Assembly: GCA_013388635.1 (NCBI GenBank)
Contig: JACAEX010000038.1
Location: forward strand, 1 to 40,347
Source of the DNA: Syntrophaceae bacterium
GTDB taxonomy: Bacteria; Desulfobacterota; BSN033; UBA1163
DNA: 40,347 nt
Direction of reading: 5' to 3'
The notes under the pieces were generated by a model. The model saw only the letters and a program-made list of their open reading frames with translations, had not been told where the DNA came from and did not search any database. Shown one piece after another: positions 1 through 7,556 of this stretch (positions are counted from its first letter, which is position 1; each line of letters opens with the position of its first letter). The position numbers were made by a program, and so were the translations under genes.

Positions 1-158
1 CTTTCGAGCTTTTCACGGGCAAGACGACTGGGAGATGTTACTCCCTGCTCCCATTTTGAGACAGTCGATAACGACAATCCCAGCTTCCTTGCTAAATCTT
101 CTTGTGTAAACCCCAATTCAAGCCTGATTACCTTAATATCAACAGGTTCTTTTTTCAT
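1..158 (-). CDS. Xre-family HTH DNA-binding protein (3' part outside window)
   Basis: The first 52 codons of a minus-strand gene run off the left edge. The visible part is almost entirely a Cro/CI-type helix-turn-helix: IRLELGFTQEDLARKLGLS followed by the recognition-helix residues STVSKWEQG. Such proteins are DNA-binding repressors or activators, often antitoxins or element regulators. The start is ATG at 158. No Shine-Dalgarno sequence lies upstream, and a TTGACA box about 25 bases further up puts the likely transcript start at or next to the ATG, so a leaderless mRNA is plausible. The gene is divergent from the three-gene AT-rich operon at 553-2331 and may regulate it; that link is inference. 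The C-terminal part, which would tell an antitoxin from a phage-type regulator, is not visible. Confidence 0.8.
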   Translation of the reverse strand, partial: MKKEPVDIKVIRLELGFTQEDLARKLGLSLSTVSKWEQGVTSPSRLAREKLE

Positions 159-172
159 AGTAAAATTACTAT
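157..172. promoter_or_regulatory. Palindromic operator candidate at the start of the Xre gene
   Basis: The inverted repeat ATAGTAA-AA-TTACTAT overlaps the ATG of the minus-strand HTH gene. Just upstream (about 190-195, minus strand) is a TTGACA -35 box, with an AT-rich TAGTAAT-like -10 inside the palindrome. This is a classic place for autorepression by an Xre-type protein. The repeat is seen; its function is inferred. Confidence 0.45.
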
Positions 173-293
173 CACAGGTTATTCTGTTTGTCAAGATATT
201 TTTGAGAAATCTAAATGGTTAGATACCAATTCTTAGCCCATAAATCCAAATTCGGGCTATTTAAAACGAGTTTCCAAAGTCTGAAATTAATAA

Positions 294-309
294 TTGGCAC
301 AAATATTGC
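294..309 (+). promoter_or_regulatory. Candidate sigma-54 promoter
   Basis: TTGGCAC-N5-TTGC matches the -24/-12 consensus (GG and GC elements with the correct spacing) exactly. It points toward the operon that starts at 553, giving a leader of about 230 bases. No activator gene or enhancer site is visible in the window, so it could be a chance match in AT-rich DNA. Confidence 0.35.
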
Positions 310-410
310 GTTTGATTTAATATTGAGGGGTTATATAATATTTTTATTATCTCAAAATTAACTTGAAATCTTTTCCGTTTAAAAGACGAGCCATAAATAA
401 CGCTACTTCG

Positions 411-439
411 TTGACATTCTATGTGGTTTATGGTAAAAG
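411..439 (+). promoter_or_regulatory. Candidate sigma-70 promoter of the AT-rich operon
   Basis: TTGACA at 411-416, a 17-base spacer and TAAAAG at 434-439, with a predicted start near 446. This leaves a leader of roughly 107 bases before the gene at 553. It is the better-placed of the two promoter candidates in the 159-552 gap. That gap otherwise holds only AT-rich sequence with no convincing gene. Confidence 0.4.
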
Positions 440-552
440 AAGATAAAAATTCAAAGGAAATACGAACTATTACCCTAATAGTCAATAAGAATAGAAGGTT
501 TACCTCATCCATCGCTTTGAAATTTCTATTGAACAATTAAGGTGCTAATCAA

Positions 553-1182
553 ATGGCTGATTTAATTATTTCGAACTTCAATTTAGCTTTTTTTCAGCCA
601 CCAAGGAAACCTTTGCCAGATGAAGTATTCTCAGAGATTTTATCGAGCGTTCTCCCCCATTTTCCGATTGCCGATCAAATATCCAACCCAATTTTGTTCG
701 CAAGGCGGAAAGAGGGTGGTGAAATTAGTATGACCCCTATATTTGTTCAATTCTTAAATTTTGAGACAAAGGATTTTACTTTTGACCTTAAGATAACCAA
801 AGAAATAGCAGATAGTTATTTCGCCAAATATAAGGCAGACAAAATTCATCAAATCGTTATTCGTTTCGCTTCTATCAAAGATGCGAGTTTTCGGGATGAA
901 GAGCGCCAACTTATCAAAGGGGAGCACCTTAAGCTGACTCCAGACAATGCGAAGATTTTGACCCCCTCAGGGGATGTAAAGATGGGAGTCAGATTAGTGT
1001 TTCGGCGGGATGACAAGAGATATGATGTAAGAGTCGAACCTTACTTCAAAAAAATCGAGTGTAATTATATAGATTTCAATGTGGTTCTTCAAAATCTTGC
1101 CATTCCTCCAAACGATGTTTATAGATTGGTTGAACAGGAGTTAGTTTTTTTTACGAAAGAGTTTTCCAAGGTGGTTATATAA
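553..1182 (+). CDS. Hypothetical protein, first gene of AT-rich island operon
   Basis: A 209-residue soluble protein with no signal peptide or membrane segment; I cannot assign a family with confidence. The N-terminus (LIISNFNLAFFQPP) is followed by alternating beta-like segments. A central stretch ends in GVRLVFRRDDKRYDVRVEPYF, and the C-terminal segment IDFNVVLQN precedes a last helix. The general layout recalls the TIGR04255-type proteins that occur sporadically in mobile DNA, but this is only an impression. It is followed 10 bases later by the gene at 1193 and is probably co-transcribed with it. Base composition is clearly more AT-rich than the genes right of 4100, which fits horizontal acquisition. 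Confidence 0.7.
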   Translation: MADLIISNFNLAFFQPPRKPLPDEVFSEILSSVLPHFPIADQISNPILFARRKEGGEISMTPIFVQFLNFETKDFTFDLKITKEIADSYFAKYKADKIHQIVIRFASIKDASFRDEERQLIKGEHLKLTPDNAKILTPSGDVKMGVRLVFRRDDKRYDVRVEPYFKKIECNYIDFNVVLQNLAIPPNDVYRLVEQELVFFTKEFSKVVI

Positions 1183-1192
1183 GGGGGATTAT

Positions 1193-1831
1193 ATGCTCCA
1201 GAACCCAGAGTTAATTTCATGGGGTAGCGGCTTATTGGAGAGTGGCAAAAATGAATCTTATGAGCTACCGAGGGAAGTAACAACATATCGGGAAAAGATC
1301 CATTCACAGGTAAAATTTCGAATTTTAGACAAGCTTTTTGGGTCATTATGGGTATGCGTAGAAAATCCAAGGAATGAGATTGATAACCCCATTCGTTATT
1401 GCACTCAACCCCTTTACACTGCAATTTCAACATTCATGGTTACAAATCTTAGAGAGAATTTTTTAAAGGAACAGAATGTATCTTGGTCCTGGAACATACT
1501 CGTCCGATTACAGGAAAGGTTGAACAGTAGAATCCAGATCGATTTAAATGTTCCTCCAGGCTGGTGGGGCTTGTTGCGTCATGGAGCAATACCAATTGCG
1601 GAATACTGCGTTTTAGCTTATATGGCCGGCAAGATTTCGGCTGAAAAGGCTATTGAGCTTTCAGGTGTGGATCAAGTGGAATTTGCTTCTATGGTTAGAG
1701 AAAAAACTCAGGAAAGGCAACTTCCTATATTTCGTGCGTATCTCAAAGGGGAAGCGGCTGAAGATCAACTACCTTTTTCTGAAGAAGCCTCCAATAGATT
1801 CAAAGATCTAATGGCAAAAGAAGTGGAATAA
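1193..1831 (+). CDS. Hypothetical protein with UPF0175-like C-terminal helices
   Basis: A 212-residue protein; GGGGGA upstream of the ATG is a good ribosome site. The first 130 residues are unrecognised, with aromatic-rich helices. The C-terminal part reads AYMAGKISAEKAIELSGV followed by an acidic helix. That resembles the short helical motif of UPF0175-type and related antitoxins (aliphatic-x2-GKIS-x-x-KA-x-ELxG). It sits between the unknown gene at 553 and the MazF-like gene at 1837, with gaps of 10 and 5 bases, so it is a candidate antitoxin or adaptor for the downstream protein. The family call is tentative; only the C-terminal motif supports it. Confidence 0.65.
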   Translation: MLQNPELISWGSGLLESGKNESYELPREVTTYREKIHSQVKFRILDKLFGSLWVCVENPRNEIDNPIRYCTQPLYTAISTFMVTNLRENFLKEQNVSWSWNILVRLQERLNSRIQIDLNVPPGWWGLLRHGAIPIAEYCVLAYMAGKISAEKAIELSGVDQVEFASMVREKTQERQLPIFRAYLKGEAAEDQLPFSEEASNRFKDLMAKEVE

Positions 1832-1836
1832 GGGTT

Positions 1837-2331
1837 ATGAAACCGTTCCCCGGGGCCATAACAACTCAAGGAGTATACGAAGCTCTCATACCGTTTAAAT
1901 TAAGGTATCCTTACAAAATTGTGAAAGAAAATAATCAAGTAGAAATGAAACCAGAACTGTTTCCTGAGGAGGAAAAAGAAAATTTCATTGATGAGGCAGA
2001 AGAATTTGAAATTGGAACAAGCTACAAGTTAAGGCCGGTGATCATTGTATACGACTCACAGGTGAATAAAGCCTATTTAGCCATAGCTATTAGCAAAAGA
2101 AAAGATGATAATATAGACTATCTTTTAGCGGTTTGCCAAAACGAAATCAAGGAGAGGCATTTCTTGTCTCAGAAAAAATATCCAGGTATGCTCAAATTTG
2201 ATTCCTATGTTTTGATAGATAGGATATACCCGATAGACGATAAAAATATTTATTATTCAAGGGGTCGTCTCGATAATTCTGATTATGATGAAATCCGTGT
2301 AAAACTGAAGAAAGTTCTTGCGCTAAATTAA
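1837..2331 (+). CDS. PemK/MazF-like protein (candidate type II toxin)
   Basis: A 164-residue protein whose core fits the PemK/MazF plan. A KLRPVIIVYD strand follows an acidic N-terminal region of about 60 residues, then comes AYLAIAISKR. Near the C-terminus MLKFDSYVLIDRIYPI leads into a RGRLDNSDYDEIRVKLKKVL tail. MazF/PemK proteins are ribosome-independent mRNA endoribonucleases neutralised by a partner encoded just upstream. Here the upstream neighbour, 5 bases away, is a protein with an antitoxin-like C-terminus. The acidic N-terminal extension is longer than in standard MazF (about 110 residues), so a non-toxin relative is possible. RNase activity is not shown by sequence alone. Confidence 0.6.
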   Translation: MKPFPGAITTQGVYEALIPFKLRYPYKIVKENNQVEMKPELFPEEEKENFIDEAEEFEIGTSYKLRPVIIVYDSQVNKAYLAIAISKRKDDNIDYLLAVCQNEIKERHFLSQKKYPGMLKFDSYVLIDRIYPIDDKNIYYSRGRLDNSDYDEIRVKLKKVLALN

Positions 2332-2480
2332 AACCATGCTGAAGCAGAATGTGATTAGATAAAAGAAGTAATATTTCCCTAGGGGGTTGGGGAGCAATTA
2401 ATACTATCCATATACTATCCAAACAATTTCTTTATTAAAATTTGTTTTGAATTTTGGTGAGTTACAAAGGGGGCCGCTTA

Positions 2481-2503
2481 TTCGATTCCCGCCGCCTCCA
2501 CCA
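2481..2503 (+). other. Displaced 3' end of tmRNA or tRNA-Ala (attachment-site scar)
   Basis: 23 bases reproduce the end of a tRNA-like gene: T-loop TTCGATT, 3' T-stem CCCGC, acceptor strand CGCCTCC, discriminator A and an encoded CCA. The acceptor strand carries T at the position equal to U70 of the G3-U70 pair that marks alanine acceptors, so the source is tmRNA (ssrA) or tRNA-Ala. The 5' T-stem that should precede it (GCGGG) is absent, and no D-arm or anticodon arm is present. This is therefore not a gene but the duplicated core left when an integrase inserts an element at such a gene. The AT-rich DNA to its left would be the element. Confidence 0.7.
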
Positions 2504-2530
2504 ATGATTTCAATAAATTATGTACTAACT

Positions 2531-2554
2531 GGGGTCAGGCTTAAATAATTAAGT
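2531..2554 (+). repeat. Left inverted repeat of the RAYT unit
   Basis: 24 bases starting GGGGTCAGGCTTAAATA, matching the reverse complement of 3551-3574 at 23 of 24 positions. The candidate -35 of the transposase begins 2 bases inside it. Confidence 0.8.
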
Positions 2555-2555
2555 A

Positions 2556-2585
2556 TTGACAAGGCGTCATTAAGAGTGCTATAGG
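2556..2585 (+). promoter_or_regulatory. Candidate promoter of the RAYT gene
   Basis: TTGACA at 2556-2561, an 18-base spacer and TATAGG at 2580-2585. The predicted start falls at about the ATG at 2592, so the message would be nearly leaderless. The promoter is carried inside the repeat-bounded unit. Confidence 0.4.
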
Positions 2586-2591
2586 TCCAGC

Positions 2592-3556
2592 ATGGCGAGA
2601 AAGCCGAGAGTTCACTTCCCAGGTGCTCTATACCATGTGATTGCTCGGGGAAATCAAGGGCAAACCACCTTCCGAGAGGATGAGGATTACCGTCTCTACC
2701 TGAAATTTCTATGTGAATATAAGGAGCATTCTGATTTTGTTCTTCATGCTTATGTTTTGATGCCTACCCACCTCCATCTCCTCATTGAGACCGGTGAGGT
2801 AAGCTTATCCAAACTCATGCACCGGCTCCAATTCAGATATACACGCAATTTCAACCTCAAATACAGAACTTGGGGCATCTTTTTCAGGGGCGTTACAAAG
2901 CCATTCTATGTGACAAAGATATGTATCTCTTGGAGCTTTCAGCCTATATTCATCTAAACCCTGTACGGGCTGGGCTGGTGAAAAATCCTGCTAATTATCC
3001 GTGGAGTAGTTATTCTTCCTACTTGGGAAGAAGCAGGGATTCTATTACTGACACCGACTTTGTGCTCAGTCAGTTTTCGGACAAGAAAAACGCAGCAAGG
3101 AGAAAATACGATCTATATGTCAGGGATCGTCTCGGTCAAGGACATCGAGACGATTTTTATGAAACAAAAGATCAACGTTTCTTGGGGGACGGTGAATATC
3201 TTGAATATGTTGGACGGCATATCAATCAAACTCTTCCGTTCAGTTATGAAATTAGACTTGAAGAGATTGTTTCTCAGGTTGGATCAGCGTTAGGAATTCC
3301 CACCGAGCTTTTATATAGCTCCAGCCGGAGCCATCAGGGAGCCTGGGGCCGAGCTGTATGTGCCTACTTAGGTCATAGGGTTGGAGGCTTTCACATAAAA
3401 GAGATTGCAGAACGTTTTAGTCGTGATCCGGTAGCGGTCACGTATGGTCTTAAGAAAGTGGAACAGAGACTGAGAGAAGATAAGAAAGTAGAGGCCGAAA
3501 TGAGGGCGCTTGAAAACAGCCTTGTTAAAAATGGGAGGCGGAAGATAAAAACTTAG
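2592..3556 (+). pseudogene. REP-associated tyrosine transposase (RAYT, Y1_Tnp), frameshifted
   Basis: RAYTs cut and rejoin single-stranded REP-type sequences through an HUH motif and a catalytic Tyr. The N-terminal part (ALYHVIARGNQG, then PTHLHLL with His60 and His62) is in the frame that opens at 2592. The remainder (GHLFQGRYKAI, then AYIHLNPVRAGLV carrying the expected catalytic Tyr) is in the -1 frame from about 2870. One base appears to be missing near 2871-2873, between the HUH motif and the Tyr, so neither piece alone can be active. No classical slippery heptamer is in place, which argues for decay or a sequencing error rather than programmed frameshifting. The C-terminal region (HIKEIAERFSRDPVAVTYGLKKVE) is the DnaA-domain-IV-like helix-turn-helix found in many RAYTs. 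Confidence 0.85.
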
Positions 3557-3574
3557 TTATTTAAGCCTGACCCC
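3551..3574 (-). repeat. Right inverted repeat of the RAYT unit
   Basis: Inverted copy of 2531-2554 with a single mismatch. It contains the stop codon of the transposase. Confidence 0.8.
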
Positions 3575-3588
3575 GGTACCCTATTGGC

Positions 3589-3699
3589 TTATTGAAACCA
3601 TCCATTCCTTTCAACCCAGTTTTCGATGGCCCTGTCAGAATAGTAGGGCATCAACACGAACCCCACAGCCAAAAAGATCAAACAACCCTCTAAGAACAT
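3589..3699 (-). CDS. Small single-pass membrane protein (36 residues)
   Basis: A 36-codon minus-strand frame starting at ATG 3699, with an excellent GGAGGT ribosome site five bases upstream. The product begins MFLEGCLIFLAVGFVLMPYY, one hydrophobic helix, then a charged tail with RAIENWVERNGW. The hydrophobic-helix-plus-amphipathic-tail shape and the strong ribosome site make it a credible small membrane protein. No function can be given. It ends 15 bases from the RAYT unit and stands alone, with no clear promoter found upstream. Confidence 0.6.
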   Translation of the reverse strand: MFLEGCLIFLAVGFVLMPYYSDRAIENWVERNGWFQ

Positions 3700-4170
3700 T
3701 TGGCACCTCCGTTGTTTGATATACCGGTAGAGGGAAGCAATTTTAGTGCCCATCGGTCAATTTTGGTAGAACCCTCAATAATAACAAAGGCTTTCTAAAA
3801 GAAATGCATCTGGAAGCATCTGTTAAAATTGAAAAACCTCTGTCGGCGGTTCAATTTTGTCATTTGCGGCTTCCCAAAATGTCACAGCGCTTTTTGAGAC
3901 AAATTTGGGCTGCCGATCCGCAAACGAAGGACAAAAATCGTTCTTTTGGTTTCTCGGATCGTCCCGCAAAAATGGGTCAGAATCGATCGCTCTTTATTTG
4001 AATACCGGCCGAAGAAAGATTTTTTGTATCGAACCCAACCTGAGAGATCTAGCATCCCTGCTCTCCTTTTAAAAAGTCGTGAGAGCCGCTGAATTTATGT
4101 TGAAGTTATGGCTCAAGGGGGTCATAATGGATTGAGGGATCATTTCCATACGGAGGGGAGACGAAAAGGG
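3700..4170. other. Long intergenic region, no gene seen
   Basis: Between the small membrane protein and the DUF255 gene I see no convincing gene. The one visible structure is an inverted repeat, AAAATTGAA at 3825-3833 with TTCAATTTT at 3850-3858 (16-base loop), that could form an RNA stem. Short open frames here lack ribosome sites and recognisable motifs. A degenerate gene remnant is possible. Confidence 0.4.
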
Positions 4171-6231
4171 ATGAAGGAAGAACGAGGACATACAAATCGG
4201 CTGGCTCATGAAACGAGCCCTTATCTTTTGCAGCATGCCCACAATCCTGTGGACTGGTATCCATGGGGAGAGGAGGCGCTGGCTCAGGCCAAAAAGGAGG
4301 ACAAGCCCATCCTTCTCAGTATTGGGTATTCCTCCTGCCACTGGTGTCACGTGATGGAAAAGGAGTCCTTTGAAAACGAGGCCATTGCCAGGATCATGAA
4401 CGAACGCTTTATCAACATCAAGGTCGACCGTGAAGAACGGCCCGATCTTGACGAACTCTATATGAATGCGGTTCAGGTGATGACAGGCAGTGGTGGGTGG
4501 CCGATGACCGTCTTTTTGACCCCTGACCTTGTTCCGTTTCATGCCGGGACATACTTTCCGCCAGAGGATCGGGGGGGCATGCCCGGTTTTCCAAAGGTGC
4601 TGACCGTCGTTTCTGACTATTATCGGAATCGTCGAGTCGAGGTGGAGAAGATGGAGGCACAGATGAGGCAGGCCCTCCATCAGATGGTTGAAATTGTCCC
4701 CTCACGCGAAACCTTAGATGAGAAGATCCTGGTAAAGGCCTTTGAGACTTTTGAAAGTCAGTTTGATCCGACCTGTGGGGGATTTGGGAGGGCTCCGAAG
4801 TTTCCAAACAGCATGGCGCTTTCCTTCCTTTTGAGATATTGGAGGAGAACAGGTTCAAAAGAGGCATTGAGGATGGTGGAGATTTCGTTGGAGAAGATGG
4901 CCAACGGTGGGATCTATGACCACTTAGGAGGAGGGTTCCATCGCTACTCCGTGGATGAACGGTGGCTCATCCCCCATTTTGAGAAGATGCTCTATGACAA
5001 TGCCCTTCTCTCCCGAACCTATTTTGAGGCCTATCAAGCCACGCGAAAAGAGAGGTATGGTCGCGTGGCCGAGGAGATTCTCAATTATGTCCTCCGTGAT
5101 ATGAGGAGTCCGGAGGGAGGTTTCTATTCTAACCAGGATGCGGATAGCGAAGGCGAAGAAGGGAAGTTCTATGTATGGACGAGAGATCAGATCAGAGAGA
5201 TTTTGGGCAAAGAGAAAGGGACTCTTTTTTCTGCCTACTATGGGGTGAGCCCTCAAGGGAATGTTGAGGGAGGGAGGAACGTTCTCAGTGTCGCTTCCTC
5301 CTTAGAAAAGGTTTCTGAGTTATATGGGATGTCCGTTTCGGAGCTGGAGAGGGTTCTGGAAGAGAGCCGAGAGAGGCTCTTCGTGGAGAGGGAGAAGAGG
5401 ACCAAACCCGGCCGGGACGAGAAGATTCTCACTTCCTGGAATGGGTTGATGATCTCAAGTTTTGTCGACGGATTTAAAGTCAGCGGAAACGAGGAGTACC
5501 TTGATGTGGCCATAAAGGCAGCACGTTTCATCCTTCAAGAGATGAGGAAAGAAGGCGATTTGATGAGGGCATATCATAAAGGGAGATGTCGATTAAAGGG
5601 TTATTCGGAAGACTATGCCTTCTTCATCCAGTCTCTCATCGATCTCTATGAGGCCACGTTTGAAATGGAATGGCTCAGGGAAGCAGACGGGCTCAATCAA
5701 AGGATGATGGATCAATTCTGGGATGAGAAGGACGGAGGCTTTTTCTTCACGGGAAAGGAGAACGAACCTCTGATCGCTCGATCCAAAAATCCTTATGATC
5801 ATGTTATCCCATCGGCAAATTCGGTGGGCCTCTTCAATCTGATCAGACTTGCCTCTTTGACGGGAGACGGGTCTTTGAAAGAGAAGGCTGAGCAGACGCT
5901 CCACCTCTTTCATAAATTTCTTTCAGAACATCCCTCTGGATTCGCCAACATGTTATCCGGACTCTCCTTCTTTCTGGGCCCGGAAGAGATCGGTATCATC
6001 GGTCCGAAAGATGATGGTAAGACAAAATCGATGCTCAGAGAGATTTACCGGGCCTACCTTCCGAACAAGATCCTGTGCCTCAAGGAACCCGGGAAACCGA
6101 TCGAAGGAGATTGGTTTCCGTTTCTAAGAGAAAAAGGGGATCAGGAAGTTCCAACCGTCTTTGTCTGCAAGGGCTTTACCTGTCTGCCGCCTGTGAGGGA
6201 TGAAGAAGAGTTGAGGAAGATATTGGAATAG
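4171..6231 (+). CDS. Thioredoxin-domain DUF255 protein (YyaL/SSP411 family)
   Basis: A 686-residue protein with the typical length and order of the family. An N-terminal thioredoxin-like domain (about 1-165) carries the signature Cys56-His-Trp-Cys59-His, then [17 protein letters not shown] long helical region resembling six-hairpin glycosidases follows, with [12 protein letters not shown] and [16 protein letters not shown]. The biochemical role in bacteria is not settled; the mammalian homologue is SPATA20. The start is set at ATG 4171, with GGAGGGGAG ten bases upstream, because family members begin close to the [21 protein letters not shown] block. An in-frame upstream start would add 21 unconserved residues. 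The gene stands alone and converges with the lipoprotein gene downstream. Confidence 0.9.
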   Translation: MKEERGHTNRLAHETSPYLLQHAHNPVDWYPWGEEALAQAKKEDKPILLSIGYSSCHWCHVMEKESFENEAIARIMNERFINIKVDREERPDLDELYMNAVQVMTGSGGWPMTVFLTPDLVPFHAGTYFPPEDRGGMPGFPKVLTVVSDYYRNRRVEVEKMEAQMRQALHQMVEIVPSRETLDEKILVKAFETFESQFDPTCGGFGRAPKFPNSMALSFLLRYWRRTGSKEALRMVEISLEKMANGGIYDHLGGGFHRYSVDERWLIPHFEKMLYDNALLSRTYFEAYQATRKERYGRVAEEILNYVLRDMRSPEGGFYSNQDADSEGEEGKFYVWTRDQIREILGKEKGTLFSAYYGVSPQGNVEGGRNVLSVASSLEKVSELYGMSVSELERVLEESRERLFVEREKRTKPGRDEKILTSWNGLMISSFVDGFKVSGNEEYLDVAIKAARFILQEMRKEGDLMRAYHKGRCRLKGYSEDYAFFIQSLIDLYEATFEMEWLREADGLNQRMMDQFWDEKDGGFFFTGKENEPLIARSKNPYDHVIPSANSVGLFNLIRLASLTGDGSLKEKAEQTLHLFHKFLSEHPSGFANMLSGLSFFLGPEEIGIIGPKDDGKTKSMLREIYRAYLPNKILCLKEPGKPIEGDWFPFLREKGDQEVPTVFVCKGFTCLPPVRDEEELRKILE

Positions 6232-6259
6232 AGAGAGGTGAGATCAATCCCTACGGGCC

Positions 6260-6634
6260 CTAAGGGGTCCGTCTCCATTGGCCGTCTGAGGTCTTGCGGA
6301 ATGTGAACCCAAAGCCTTTGCTGGCTGCGAAAGCGAGGCCCTGGGTTTGGACGTCGGCCAATATGATTCCTTTTGAGTATCCTGCCTTCTCCACCTCTTT
6401 TTTAAAGTATCTCCAGATTTCGTCCACTTCCCTCTCCAAGGCAGGTCTATCGTTGAGGTCCGTGTCGGTGAGATACCTGAGGACAAGCCCGGGCTCACTA
6501 TTAGAGGATCGCGTCAGGGTTACGGAGATGACCCTGACCTGCTTGCCTGACGGTAGCGTTTCCAAGGTGTAATTGGGACTGGAAGTACATGCCATGAGGA
6601 TGGCACAAAGCGATATTGTCTGAATCCATCTCAT
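6260..6634 (-). CDS. Putative lipoprotein of unknown function
   Basis: A 124-residue protein with a type II signal peptide: basic MRWIQ start, hydrophobic stretch, and lipobox Leu13-Met-Ala-Cys16, followed by a polar TSSPNYTLETLP linker. Serine rather than aspartate follows the cysteine neighbourhood, so outer-membrane sorting is plausible. The mature part has a YFKKEVEKAGYSKGIILADVQ segment and an SKGFGFTFRK strand near the end. I recognise no family. It is convergent with the DUF255 gene (28-base gap) and its upstream region is shared with the fur-type gene, which is transcribed the other way. Confidence 0.7.
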   Translation of the reverse strand: MRWIQTISLCAILMACTSSPNYTLETLPSGKQVRVISVTLTRSSNSEPGLVLRYLTDTDLNDRPALEREVDEIWRYFKKEVEKAGYSKGIILADVQTQGLAFAASKGFGFTFRKTSDGQWRRTP

Positions 6635-6874
6635 AAGGGGCCTCCCTGGATTTGTTTATTGCATTTAGCGTACCATACAAAAAATAGTAGGATAAGTCTT
6701 TGAAATTTAATGGCTATTTTTATTGATCGAGGTCCTGGTTTATGGTACGAGCATTGACAGAAGTTGGCATTGAATGGGCAAAATTGTTTTTCACATGGTA
6801 AAGAATTGAACAGATCAAAGCGGGATTAGCATTCTGAAAGGAAAGCAGCATCGCAGGATTGGATCTGCCACCGC
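6635..6874. other. Divergent intergenic region
   Basis: AT-rich spacer between the lipoprotein gene and the fur-type promoter. No open frame, RNA gene or strong hairpin was found. The regulatory sites at 6875-6925 occupy its right end. Confidence 0.4.
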
Positions 6875-6903
6875 TTGACAAGAAAAAGGGAATTGTTTAT
6901 TTT
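6875..6903 (+). promoter_or_regulatory. Sigma-70 promoter of the Fur-family gene
   Basis: TTGACA at 6875-6880, a 17-base spacer and TATTTT at 6898-6903. The predicted transcript start falls inside the palindrome at 6906-6925, so a bound repressor would block initiation. Confidence 0.65.
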
Positions 6904-6905
6904 GT

Positions 6906-6925
6906 TAATGAAAATATTTTCATTA
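6906..6925. promoter_or_regulatory. Perfect palindromic operator, Fur-family type
   Basis: A perfect 20-base palindrome with half-site TAATGAAAAT lies just after the -10 box. Its ATGA/TCAT-type halves resemble Fur/Zur-class boxes, and its place next to a Fur-family gene suggests autoregulation. Which metal is sensed cannot be read from the site. Confidence 0.6.
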
Positions 6926-6940
6926 TTTTTTTAACTCCTT

Positions 6941-7360
6941 ATGAATACAGAATTTCTTAAGAATATTTTTAGAGAGAAGAAGTTCAGACTAAGCCATCCG
7001 AGACTATTGATTTATCAGGAGCTTTCCAGTGCCGAGAAGCCGCTGAGTCCTCAAGAACTTTACCAGAAGCTTCTCAAGAAGAAGAGGAGGATCGGACTGA
7101 CCTCGGTCTACCGGTCTCTCGATCTTTTTGAATCGATGGGCATTGTCTTTAAAGCGGTCAACGGATCGAGCGTCAAATATAAAGCTTGCGAGTCAGAAGA
7201 TCACCATCACCACATCGTCTGTAAACTATGTGGCCGCGTGGCTGAATTAGATTTTTGTGACATCTCCAGTTGGTCAGAGAAGGTGAGGGAATCAACGGGT
7301 TTTGAAGTGACTGATCACCAGTTAAATTTCTATGGATACTGCAAGGCCTGTAAATCCTAA
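6941..7360 (+). CDS. Fur-family metal-responsive transcriptional repressor
   Basis: A 139-residue protein with the standard Fur layout: a winged helix-turn-helix (residues 1-75, with LSPQELYQKLLKKKRRIGLTSVYRSL) and a metal-binding dimerisation domain. It has a DHHHHIVCKLCG segment and a C-terminal CKAC pair, forming the CxxC...CxxC structural zinc site usual in Zur/PerR-like members. The gene follows a palindromic operator and is succeeded, 196 bases on, by an ECF transporter of the cobalt/nickel type. A role in controlling uptake of cobalt, nickel or zinc is therefore likely, though the subtype is not certain. The start has no good Shine-Dalgarno (upstream bases are ACTCCTT). Confidence 0.85.
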   Translation: MNTEFLKNIFREKKFRLSHPRLLIYQELSSAEKPLSPQELYQKLLKKKRRIGLTSVYRSLDLFESMGIVFKAVNGSSVKYKACESEDHHHHIVCKLCGRVAELDFCDISSWSEKVRESTGFEVTDHQLNFYGYCKACKS

Positions 7361-7390
7361 TGTTCCATAATAACCACACACCCAGCATCA

Positions 7391-7500
7391 ATAACCAAGT
7401 AAATTCCAATTTCGAAGAACAAAAAATCGGACTTGTTATTGGAGATTGGAGTTCGTTCCGTGATTGGAATTTGATCATCGGTGATTATTTGGAGAATGAG
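7391..7500. repeat. Imperfect palindromic intergenic element
   Basis: Between the fur-type gene and cbiM lies a sequence with inverted arms, AAATTCCAAT at 7401-7410 and ATTGGAATTT at 7463-7472. Less exact complementarity continues outward (ATAACCAAG against TTATTTGG). It looks like a small non-coding repeat of the REP/MITE kind; no second copy of it was found in the window. A promoter for cbiM was not identified here. Confidence 0.45.
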
Positions 7501-7556
7501 ATTGGGTCATTCCAATTTTGCTTATTCTCTCATTAGAAACATGAGAGGAGGAATCG

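Larger units (their letters stand above)
2531..3574 (+). mobile_element. RAYT transposase unit bounded by inverted repeats
   Basis: The transposase pseudogene is enclosed by two 24-base inverted repeats (2531-2554 and 3551-3574). They begin GGGGTCAGGCTTAAATA and differ at one position. The right repeat overlaps the stop codon of the transposase. Single-copy RAYT genes flanked by REP-like repeats in opposite orientation are a known arrangement. The unit lies 27 bases to the right of the tRNA-like scar. Confidence 0.75.

Noticed and set aside
2862-2885. Programmed -1 frameshift in the RAYT gene
   Set aside because: No in-frame X-XXY-YYZ heptamer is present at the shift point; a single missing base explains the break more simply.
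3701-3716. Possible sigma-54 promoter (TGGCAC-N5-TTGT)
   Set aside because: The -12 element has GT instead of GC, no gene starts within 450 bases downstream, and the site coincides with the ribosome site of the small minus-strand gene.
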